Assembly (NCBI GenBank): GCA_003646045.1
Contig: QNDV01000119.1
Location: 1 to 7,050, forward strand
Source: a bacterium
GTDB taxonomy: Bacteria > Krumholzibacteriota > Krumholzibacteria > LZORAL124-64-63
Direction of reading: 5' to 3'
Length of the DNA: 7,050 nucleotides
Positions 1 through 5,785 of this stretch are shown here, piece after piece. The notes below the pieces were generated by a model. That model was given only the letters and a program-made list of their open reading frames with translations. It did no database searches and was not told where the DNA came from. Made by a program: the position numbers and the translations under genes. Position 1 is the stretch's first letter, and the number at the start of each line of letters is the position of its first letter.

Positions 1-21
1 AATCCCGCCCTGGACCGTGAA

Positions 22-777
22 TTGGACACGGACAAGGAAACGGCCCTGCGGGAGATACCCTGGCACTACCGTCTGGCCTTCGGTGTCTTTCGCGCCCTGG
101 CGCGATTCTACGGCCAGGTCGAGATAGGCAACGTAGGTTGTGCCCTGCCCCGCGGAGTGGTGGTGGCGGTGAATCATGTCAGTTTCTGGGACCCGCCCCT
201 GGTGGGGGCGACCTTCTACCGGTACCCGGTTCATACCCTGGCCAAGGAGGAACTGTTTCGTCCGGGCTGGTTGCTGGGGCGCCTGTTTCGTGGCCTGGAT
301 TCCATTCCCATTCGCCGTAGGGGCTACGACCGGGAAGCCTTCGAGGCGGCCGAGCGCTATTTGTCGGCAGGCCACAACCTGCTCATTTTCCCGGAAGGCA
401 CACGTCGCGCCATCGGTAACCCCGGACCGGTGAAGAACGGCTTGGGGATCCTGATCCAGGCCACCCGGGCACCCATGCTGCCCGTATATATGCGTGGTAG
501 TTACGGTCGCCAGCCCATGGGATCGCTGGAGTCGCCCATGGAGGCCCGTTTCGGCCGAATAATACGTTGGCACGCCCTGGATGTGCTGCTGGCCGAGTTG
601 AGTCCCAAGGAGGTCAGCCAACGAATCGGGGATCTCTGTGAAGCGGCCTGGCGGGAGGTGATGGAACGATCCTACGCCGACCATCCGCGGACCTCCTTCG
701 AGCAGAGACTGGGCGCCGAGCAGGGGCAGACCTTCAAGGCCCGGCAGGAGCGTCTGTTCGGCGAGGAGCACTCCTAG
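22..777 (+). CDS. plsC: PlsC-like 1-acylglycerol-3-phosphate acyltransferase
   Basis: Predicted membrane-associated acyltransferase that adds an acyl chain to lysophosphatidic acid to make phosphatidic acid, the phospholipid precursor. Visible in the 251-residue product: motif I NHVSFWDP (residues 51-58) with the catalytic H-x4-D pair H52 and D57; a motif II-like stretch IPIRRRG (95-101); motif III FPEGTR (123-128); and a motif IV-like PMLPVYMRG (151-159). The length suits the family, though about 50 C-terminal residues lie beyond the last motif. No obvious transmembrane segment is seen. The start is uncertain: TTG at 22 has no good SD, no ATG occurs in frame before the motifs, and the frame is open to base 1, so the gene could begin upstream or be fused to a neighbour. 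A TGA at 18-20 in another frame would suit an upstream gene ending just before TTG 22. Substrate specificity cannot be read from sequence; another lysophospholipid acyltransferase is possible. Confidence 0.85.
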   Translation: MDTDKETALREIPWHYRLAFGVFRALARFYGQVEIGNVGCALPRGVVVAVNHVSFWDPPLVGATFYRYPVHTLAKEELFRPGWLLGRLFRGLDSIPIRRRGYDREAFEAAERYLSAGHNLLIFPEGTRRAIGNPGPVKNGLGILIQATRAPMLPVYMRGSYGRQPMGSLESPMEARFGRIIRWHALDVLLAELSPKEVSQRIGDLCEAAWREVMERSYADHPRTSFEQRLGAEQGQTFKARQERLFGEEHS

Positions 778-796
778 CGGTTATCACTCGCCCCGC

Positions 797-825
797 TTGC
801 CATTTGCCATTTACCGTCCTATAAT
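797..825 (+). promoter_or_regulatory. sigma70-type promoter for rpsA
   Basis: The -35 box TTGCCA (797-802, one mismatch to TTGACA) is separated by exactly 17 nt from a perfect TATAAT -10 box (820-825). Transcription would start near 832, giving a leader of about 55 nt before the rpsA ATG at 887. The -35 box belongs to a tandem heptamer, TTGCCAT twice (797-803 and 804-810); only the first copy has the right spacing. This AT-richer patch stands out in a GC-rich window and lies in the gap between plsC and rpsA. It gives rpsA its own promoter, as expected for a heavily expressed ribosomal gene. Confidence 0.75.
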
Positions 826-834
826 TGCTGGCTT

Positions 835-854
835 GCCGGTCCGAGTGGACCGGC
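835..854 (+). promoter_or_regulatory. stem-loop in the rpsA leader
   Basis: Perfect 8-bp inverted repeat, GCCGGTCC (835-842) and GGACCGGC (847-854), around a GAGT tetraloop. It would sit almost at the 5' end of the mRNA from the predicted start near 832, and ends 17 nt before the SD. No T-run follows, so it is not an intrinsic terminator. Plausible roles are 5'-end mRNA stabilisation, a binding structure for S1 autoregulation (known for E. coli rpsA but with a different leader), or a DNA operator downstream of the start site. The structure is seen; its function is inferred. Confidence 0.5.
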
Positions 855-871
855 CGTGTTCACATGTCACT

Positions 872-877
872 AGGAGG
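872..877 (+). promoter_or_regulatory. rpsA ribosome-binding site
   Basis: A full AGGAGG lies 9 nt before ATG 887 and fixes the start there. The in-frame TTG at 797 would be an upstream alternative, but it is the -35 box of the promoter and would not be transcribed. A consensus SD is notable because E. coli rpsA is known for lacking a strong one. Confidence 0.85.
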
Positions 878-886
878 CAATCTTTC

Positions 887-2899
887 ATGACCACCAACCC
901 CAATTCCGATTCCGCAGACGAGGCCCGCTCGGAGGACACTCCGAGCCCGGTGCCTGCTCCGGAAGAAGCTCCCACCGCCGAGGAGATTCCCGCGGAAGAC
1001 GCTCCGGCCAAGGAGGAGGCTTCCACAGGGGAAGCGGAATCCGCAGCCGCCCCAACTCCCCGCCCGCCCGCCGCGGAAGTGCTGCCCACGCCGGCCGCGC
1101 CCCGCCTCAGCATGGACTATGATCCCGACAGCATCGTGAACTTCGACTACGTCGGCGACGACGAGGGCGCCGACCTCAACGTGAGTCACGAGGACATGCT
1201 GGCGCTGATCAACCAGTACGAAGAGACCCTGACCGATATACAGGAGGGCCAGATCCTCCAGGGCACGGTCATCGAGGTCCGCGAGAACGAAGTCCTGCTG
1301 AACATCGGCTTCAAGAGCGAGGGCGTCATCTCCATTGACGAATTCGGCGCGGCTGAGATTGCCGTGGGTGACAGCTTCGACGTCTTCCTGGAGAAGCTCG
1401 AGAACCTGGATGGCCTGGTGGTGCTTTCGAAGGAACGCGCGGACTTCCTGAAGGTCTGGGACCGGATCAAGGTTGCCCACGAGGCCGGCGATGTGGTTGC
1501 CGGCACGGTGGACCGACGCATCAAGGGTGGTCTGGTGGTCAAGCTGTGGGGTGTGGACACCTTCCTGCCCGGCAGTCAGGTGGCCCTGCGACAGGTTCCC
1601 AACCTGGAGGACCTGATCGGCGAAGAGATCCAGTGCCGTATCATCAAGAAGAACAAGCGCCGCCGCAATGTGGTCGTGTCGCGCCGTATCGTCCTGGAGC
1701 AGGAGCGGGAAGAGAAGAAGCGCTCCCTCATCTCGGAACTGGAAAAGGGTCAGGTCCGCAAGGGCGTGGTGAAGAACATCACGGACTTCGGTGCCTTCGT
1801 GGACCTGGGCGGCATCGACGGACTGCTGCATATCACGGATCTCAGCTGGGGCCGCGTCAGCCATCCCAGCGAAGTGGTGGCCATCGGCCAGGAGATCGAG
1901 GTCAAGGTGCTGGACTTCGAGCAGGAGCGCGAGCGTATCAGCCTCGGCCTCAAGCAGCTCCAGTCCTACCCGTGGGACAACGTGGAAGAAAAGTACCCGC
2001 AGGAGAGCATTGTCCGCGGTCGCGTGGTTTCCATCACCAACTACGGTGCCTTCGTGGAACTGGAGAAGGGCGTCGAGGGCCTGATCCATATTTCCGAGAT
2101 GAGCTGGACCCGGCACATCAAGCACCCGTCCAAGGTCGTCAACATCGGCGACGAGGTGGACGTGATGGTGCTGAAGATCGACCGGGACAACGAGAAGATC
2201 AGCCTGGGCCTCAAGCAGTGCGAGAGCGATCCCTGGCTGACCCTGCACGAGCGTTACCCGGTGGGCATGGCCATCGAGGGCAAGGTGCGGAACCTGACCG
2301 ATTTCGGCGCTTTCGTCGAGGTCGAGGAGGGCATCGACGGCCTGGTCCATATCTCGGACATGAGCTGGACCCGGCGTGTGCGTCACCCCAAGGAGATGCT
2401 CAAGCGCGGTGACAGCGTTGACATCCAGATCCTGGATATCGATTCCGGCAAGCGACGCATCAGCCTGGGCATCAAGCAGCTGCAGGAAAACCCCTGGCCG
2501 ACCCTGGCCGAGGACTACCCCGTGGGTCACGCCATGAAGGGTGCCATCAGCCGCATGCTAGACCACGGCGTCATCGTGGCGATGGACAAGGACCTCGAGG
2601 GCTTCGTGCCCCTGGGACACTTGGCCATTCCCCAGCTGGACAAGCCGCAGTACTACTTCCAGGAGACCGAGGAAGTAGAGCTGAAGGTCATCAAGATGGA
2701 CGTGGAGAACCGGCGGATCGTCCTGTCCATCGCCGAGGCCCTGAAGGATGTCAGCGAGGAAGCGACAGACGAGTTCATCACCGCGCATCCGCGCCTCGAT
2801 GAAGTCGTCGCCACCGAGGAAGCCGCTGCGGCGGAAGCCGAGGCGGCTGGCGAGGAGCTTCCCACGGAGAAGAGCGGGTACGAGGACTATCAGGAATAG
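887..2899 (+). CDS. rpsA: 30S ribosomal protein S1
   Basis: S1 binds single-stranded mRNA and helps load it onto the 30S subunit. The 670-residue product has six S1 (OB-fold) repeats, roughly at residues 120-183, 201-268, 287-356, 372-443, 459-530 and 544-616. Repeat 1 carries GFKSEGVISIDEF and repeat 2 carries FLPGSQV and RRNVVVSRR, typical of bacterial S1. Repeats 3-5 are the canonical ones: FGAFV or YGAFV, then HITDLSW, HISEMSW or HISDMSW, then ISLGLKQ or ISLGIKQ. Repeat 6 is degenerate, with HGVIVAM and FVPLGHLA in those places. Repeats 4 and 5 share 16 identical bases (2099-2114 and 2360-2375). Longer than E. coli S1 (557 residues), it has about 100 extra N-terminal residues, acidic and Pro/Ala-rich up to about residue 75, and an acidic Ala/Glu-rich C-terminal tail (about 621-670), both probably disordered. 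The ATG follows AGGAGG at 872-877. Confidence 0.97.
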   Translation: MTTNPNSDSADEARSEDTPSPVPAPEEAPTAEEIPAEDAPAKEEASTGEAESAAAPTPRPPAAEVLPTPAAPRLSMDYDPDSIVNFDYVGDDEGADLNVSHEDMLALINQYEETLTDIQEGQILQGTVIEVRENEVLLNIGFKSEGVISIDEFGAAEIAVGDSFDVFLEKLENLDGLVVLSKERADFLKVWDRIKVAHEAGDVVAGTVDRRIKGGLVVKLWGVDTFLPGSQVALRQVPNLEDLIGEEIQCRIIKKNKRRRNVVVSRRIVLEQEREEKKRSLISELEKGQVRKGVVKNITDFGAFVDLGGIDGLLHITDLSWGRVSHPSEVVAIGQEIEVKVLDFEQERERISLGLKQLQSYPWDNVEEKYPQESIVRGRVVSITNYGAFVELEKGVEGLIHISEMSWTRHIKHPSKVVNIGDEVDVMVLKIDRDNEKISLGLKQCESDPWLTLHERYPVGMAIEGKVRNLTDFGAFVEVEEGIDGLVHISDMSWTRRVRHPKEMLKRGDSVDIQILDIDSGKRRISLGIKQLQENPWPTLAEDYPVGHAMKGAISRMLDHGVIVAMDKDLEGFVPLGHLAIPQLDKPQYYFQETEEVELKVIKMDVENRRIVLSIAEALKDVSEEATDEFITAHPRLDEVVATEEAAAAEAEAAGEELPTEKSGYEDYQE

Positions 2900-2937
2900 C
2901 CTCGCTGCCGACGTTCAATGATCCGTACCGCCCGTGA

Positions 2938-2966
2938 GAGGGGCGGGGGCCCAGCCTCCGCCCCTT
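2938..2966 (+). terminator. GC-rich stem-loop after rpsA, possible weak terminator
   Basis: The arms AGGGGCGG (2939-2946) and CCGCCCCT (2958-2965) pair perfectly. Inner pairs, including one G-T, can extend the stem to about 11 bp with a small CCCAG loop at 2950-2954. The 3' flank TCGTCTTG is only mildly T-rich, so termination would be partial at best. It lies 39 nt after the rpsA stop and a few bases before the mtaB SD. It could trim rpsA transcripts, stabilise the rpsA 3' end, or lower readthrough into mtaB-miaB-lapAB. I see no convincing promoter between it and rpsA. Confidence 0.45.
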
Positions 2967-2973
2967 CGTCTTG

Positions 2974-2979
2974 AGAGGA
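2974..2979 (+). promoter_or_regulatory. mtaB ribosome-binding site
   Basis: AGAGGA lies 5 nt before ATG 2985 and is the only purine-rich stretch suitably placed, which selects this start. The in-frame GTG at 2934 lies just before the stem-loop at 2938-2966; translating from it would read through the hairpin and add a 17-residue Pro/Arg-rich leader that does not resemble the family. Confidence 0.6.
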
Positions 2980-2984
2980 ACCGC

Positions 2985-4370
2985 ATGAGCGACCTGCCAC
3001 AGCCCATCGCCCTGGCACCTCTTCCCGCCGTGGAGGATCCGGACGGTACACCCCTGCGCGTGGCGTTCCGCACCCTGGGCTGTCGATTGAACCAGTACGA
3101 CACCGAGGGCATACGTACCGCCCTGGCGCACTTCCGCCCCCTGCAGGTCGTGCAGTGGGACGAGCAGGCCGACCTCTATGTCCTGAACAGCTGCACGGTG
3201 ACCGGCAAGGCGGACCAGGAGTGCCGCCGTCTGGCCCGGCAGGCGAAGCGACGCCACGGCCCGGCCAAGGTGGTGGTGGTCGGCTGCTATGCCCAGACCC
3301 AGCCCGACCAGCTGGCGGCCATCGACGAGATCGACGCAGTGGTCGGCAACACGGTCAAGGACGATGTGGCAAACTGGCTGCCGGCGGTAATGGGCAGCGA
3401 GCAGGCGACTGTCCAGGTCGAGGAGTTCGACGAAAACGCCGTTTTCGACTCGCCACTGATCAGCGAGTTCAGCGGCCGCAGCCGCGCCTTCGTCAAGGTA
3501 CAGGACGGTTGCAACCTGCGCTGCACGTACTGCCTGATCTGGCAGGCCCGCGGTCCCGGGCGCAGCCGCGCCCACCGGGACGTCTTGTCCCAGCTGCGGG
3601 TACTGGTGGACGCGGGCTACAACGAAACCATACTGGCCGGGATCCATCTCGGCGGCTACGGCCGGGACCTGACGCCACGCCTGCCCCTGACCGACCTGCT
3701 GGAGAGTTGCCTGCGCGAGTTTCCGGCGCTGCGCATCCGCCTTTCCAGTATCCACCCCAACGAGGTGACGCCCGGGTTGCTGGAACTGTTCGCCCGACAC
3801 GAGCGCCTGCGACCGCACCTGCATATTTCCCTGCAGAGCGGCAGCAGTTCCGTGCTGGCCAGGATGAAGCGACCCTACCGCGGGCAGCGGGCCTGGGAGG
3901 CCATGCGCCAAGTCGCTGCCGTGTCGCCGGACTTCGGTATCGGCGCGGACATCATCGTCGGCTTTCCCGGCGAGACGGACGCCGAGTTCGCGGAAACGCG
4001 GCGGCTGGTTGAGGAATCCCCTTTCAGTTACCTGCATGTCTTCCGGTATTCCCGTCGTCCCGGGACGGTAGCCGCCACCATGGCGGACCAGGTGCATACC
4101 GAAACCATCACCGAACGCAGCGCCGTGTTGCGCGGGTTGGCCCGCGCCAAGGAAAGAGCCTTCGCCCTCGCCATGGTCGGACAACGCCGGGAAGCGGTAG
4201 TGGAAGCCGCGGGGACGGGTACGGCAGCCGGTTGGCGACATGCCACCACTGACAACTATGTAACCGTGCTGGTGCCCGAGGGTCTGGACGAAGGTTCCCT
4301 TGCCCAGGTCTCCATCACCGACTTCAACGACGGCCGCCTGACGGGCAGGGCCGTAGCCGGGGAGTGCTGA
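2985..4370 (+). CDS. mtaB: tRNA t6A37 methylthiotransferase MtaB
   Basis: Predicted radical-SAM enzyme with two [4Fe-4S] clusters that converts t6A at tRNA position 37 to ms2t6A, in tRNAs reading ANN codons. The 461-residue product has the three methylthiotransferase (MTTase) domains. The N-terminal domain has cluster cysteines C33 (FRTLGCRLNQYDTEG), C70 (NSCTVTG) and C101 (GCYAQTQP). The radical-SAM core has CNLRCTYC, with C176, C180 and C183. A TRAM-like RNA-binding domain spans about 405-457. LGCRLNQYDTE, IHLGGYG, HISLQSGSSSVLARMKR and VGFPGET favour MtaB (YqeV) over MiaB or RimO. Oddity: after C183 the usual I-P-aromatic before ARG reads IWQARG, so the normally conserved proline is missing. 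The ATG at 2985 follows AGAGGA. miaB starts 5 nt downstream, suggesting co-translation. The t6A synthesis genes it depends on are not in the window. Confidence 0.93.
   Translation: MSDLPQPIALAPLPAVEDPDGTPLRVAFRTLGCRLNQYDTEGIRTALAHFRPLQVVQWDEQADLYVLNSCTVTGKADQECRRLARQAKRRHGPAKVVVVGCYAQTQPDQLAAIDEIDAVVGNTVKDDVANWLPAVMGSEQATVQVEEFDENAVFDSPLISEFSGRSRAFVKVQDGCNLRCTYCLIWQARGPGRSRAHRDVLSQLRVLVDAGYNETILAGIHLGGYGRDLTPRLPLTDLLESCLREFPALRIRLSSIHPNEVTPGLLELFARHERLRPHLHISLQSGSSSVLARMKRPYRGQRAWEAMRQVAAVSPDFGIGADIIVGFPGETDAEFAETRRLVEESPFSYLHVFRYSRRPGTVAATMADQVHTETITERSAVLRGLARAKERAFALAMVGQRREAVVEAAGTGTAAGWRHATTDNYVTVLVPEGLDEGSLAQVSITDFNDGRLTGRAVAGEC
4359..4364 (+). promoter_or_regulatory. miaB ribosome-binding site inside the end of mtaB
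   Basis: GGGGAG lies 11 nt before ATG 4376, within the last codons of mtaB. A GTG at 4364 in the same frame would add four residues and overlap mtaB by 7 nt, but the SD would then abut or overlap the start codon. The ATG is therefore preferred, though the spacing is on the long side. Confidence 0.5.
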
Positions 4371-4375
4371 AAGCC

Positions 4376-5752
4376 ATGGCATCCTTTCAGGGCGAACTGG
4401 CGGATCTCGCCAAGCCGGGCGTCGATCACCGGGGCTTCACCGTCTACGTGGAGACCTACGGCTGCCAGATGAATACCTATGACAGCCAGGCCATCACGGA
4501 TCTGCTGGGCCGCGCCGGCTTCTCGAAGGCGGCGACCGCGGACACGGCGGATATCATACTGCTCAATACCTGTTCGGTGCGTGACCACGCCGAACACAAG
4601 GTAATCAGCCGCGTGGGCGAGATCCGGACCGGACGCCGACAGCAGGAGCTGCCCCAACCGCTGATCGGCATCTGCGGCTGCATGGCCGAGCGGCTGGGCG
4701 AGGAACTGCGACGCGGGAGCCATCCCATCGACCTGGTGGTGGGCGTGGACAACTACGACACGTTGCCCGATATCCTGTCCGATCTCACCGCTAACCGTGA
4801 GCCCCGCCTGCGCACCGTCACTGGGCATCGTCGTGACCAGCAGTATGTGGCGCCGCCGGCGTTGTACCCCACCAACAACAGCCACCTCGTGACCATCCAC
4901 AAGGGGTGTGACTACAAGTGCACCTACTGCATCGTGCCGGCCACTCGCGGCCCCCAACGGGAGAAGGCCCCCGAGGTCATCATGGCCGAGATCCGCGGCA
5001 TCGTCGCGGCGGGCGGCAGGGAGGTCACCCTGCTGGGACAGAACGTCACCGCGTACCACTGGCAGGACGAGCTGGATTTCGCGGCACTGCTGGAGCAGGT
5101 GGCGGATATCGAACAGCTGGAGCGGATCCGGTTTCTCACGGGGCATCCGCGGGATATGCACACCCATACCATGGAAACCATCGGGGCCCTGGACAAGGTA
5201 TGCCCCTGGCTGCACATTCCCCTGCAGAGCGGCAGCGATCGTGTCCTGAAACGCATGAAGCGACTCTACACCACGGACCAGTACCTGGACATGATCGCCA
5301 CGGCGCGTCGGGTCATTCCCGGCGTCACCTTCTCGTCCGATTTCATCGTGGGCTTTCCCGGCGAGACGGAGGCGGACTTCCAGGCCACCCTTGAGGTCCT
5401 GAGAAACGTAAGGTACGATCAGGTCTTCTCGTTCAAGTACTCGGAGCGACCGGGGGTGCCGGCGGCCAGGCTGGCCGACGATATCCCGGTCCCGGAAAAG
5501 AAGCGCAGGCTGGCCCTGCTGATGGCTGCTCAGGACGAGGTCTGGCAGGAAATGGCTGGTGCCTGTACGGGCGAGGTCTGGACGGGCGTGGTGGAAACCG
5601 CGGCGCGCCGTCCGGCGGGGGCCATGCGCATGAGAACCGCCAACAACCGCAAAGTCGTGCTGACCGGAGGCAAACCGGAAGTGGGGCAGATCGTTTCTGC
5701 TCGCATCAACGGTTTCCGCAGCTCGACATTCCTGGGGGAAATCGTGGTCTGA
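4376..5752 (+). CDS. miaB: tRNA i6A37 methylthiotransferase MiaB
   Basis: Predicted radical-SAM enzyme with two [4Fe-4S] clusters that methylthiolates i6A37 to ms2i6A37 in tRNAs reading UNN codons, which strengthens codon-anticodon pairing and frame maintenance. The 458-residue product has N-terminal cluster cysteines C30 (VETYGCQMNTYDS), C66 (NTCSVRDHAEHKV) and C102 (GCMAERLGEEL). The radical-SAM motif is CDYKCTYC with C178, C182 and C185. HIPLQSGSDRVLKRMKR and VGFPGET follow, with a TRAM domain at about 393-456. YGCQMN-YDS and NTCSVR are MiaB hallmarks. Oddity: the loop after C185 reads IVPATRGPQREK, where the family usually has RGxxxSR, so the Ser-Arg pair is replaced by Glu-Lys. It follows mtaB by 5 nt and precedes lapA by 33 nt, so it is probably in one operon. 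MiaA, which makes i6A, is not in the window. A short GTG extension (4364) is possible. Confidence 0.94.
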   Translation: MASFQGELADLAKPGVDHRGFTVYVETYGCQMNTYDSQAITDLLGRAGFSKAATADTADIILLNTCSVRDHAEHKVISRVGEIRTGRRQQELPQPLIGICGCMAERLGEELRRGSHPIDLVVGVDNYDTLPDILSDLTANREPRLRTVTGHRRDQQYVAPPALYPTNNSHLVTIHKGCDYKCTYCIVPATRGPQREKAPEVIMAEIRGIVAAGGREVTLLGQNVTAYHWQDELDFAALLEQVADIEQLERIRFLTGHPRDMHTHTMETIGALDKVCPWLHIPLQSGSDRVLKRMKRLYTTDQYLDMIATARRVIPGVTFSSDFIVGFPGETEADFQATLEVLRNVRYDQVFSFKYSERPGVPAARLADDIPVPEKKRRLALLMAAQDEVWQEMAGACTGEVWTGVVETAARRPAGAMRMRTANNRKVVLTGGKPEVGQIVSARINGFRSSTFLGEIVV

Positions 5753-5765
5753 GTCCGACTCGGAC
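5753..5765 (+). repeat. short inverted repeat between miaB and lapA
   Basis: GTCCGA (5753-5758) and TCGGAC (5760-5765) are perfect inverted copies around one C, directly after the miaB stop. As RNA it folds only into a 5-bp stem with a 3-nt loop, and no T-run follows. It may be a protein-binding palindrome or chance. Confidence 0.25.
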
Positions 5766-5774
5766 CCGGGAAAC

Positions 5775-5779
5775 GAGGT
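5775..5779 (+). promoter_or_regulatory. lapA ribosome-binding site
   Basis: GAGGT lies 6 nt before GTG 5786. A second GTG at 5788 is in another frame with no membrane protein, so the SD and the reading frame together select 5786. Confidence 0.6.
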
Positions 5780-5785
5780 ACTACC

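Noticed and set aside
3..20. 3' end of an upstream gene (reading Ser-Arg-Pro-Gly-Pro-stop)
   Set aside because: Only five codons are visible, too few to support a gene. Kept only as a possible explanation for the TTG start of plsC.
797..886. N-terminal extension of S1 from TTG 797
   Set aside because: The TTG is the -35 box itself and lies upstream of the predicted transcription start, while ATG 887 has a consensus SD.
917..1111. Tandem repeat in the S1 N-terminal region
   Set aside because: Low-complexity Glu/Ala/Pro composition without a fixed repeat unit at the DNA level.
1546..2412. Plus-strand open frame of 288 codons inside rpsA
   Set aside because: Arg/Gly/Pro-rich product of the kind produced by shifted frames in GC-rich genes, fully inside rpsA.
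860..2530. Long open frame on the minus strand (about 556 codons) opposite rpsA
   Set aside because: It mirrors rpsA codon structure in GC-rich DNA. Its His/Asp/Leu/Val-rich product resembles no family, and S1 on the plus strand is unambiguous.
2934..2984. MtaB start at GTG 2934
   Set aside because: It would translate through the hairpin at 2938-2966, lacks a good SD, and adds a sequence unlike the family N terminus.
2778..4382. Long open frame on the minus strand (about 534 codons) opposite mtaB
   Set aside because: Low-information product lying opposite a clear MtaB, with no ribosome-binding site or domain that I recognise.
4256..5215. Minus-strand open frame (about 319 codons) opposite miaB
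   Set aside because: Shadow of a clear radical-SAM gene; it overlaps the minus-strand frame opposite mtaB and has no recognisable motif.
5753..5765. Intrinsic terminator between miaB and lapA
   Set aside because: The palindrome leaves at most a 5-bp stem with a 3-nt loop and has no following T-tract.
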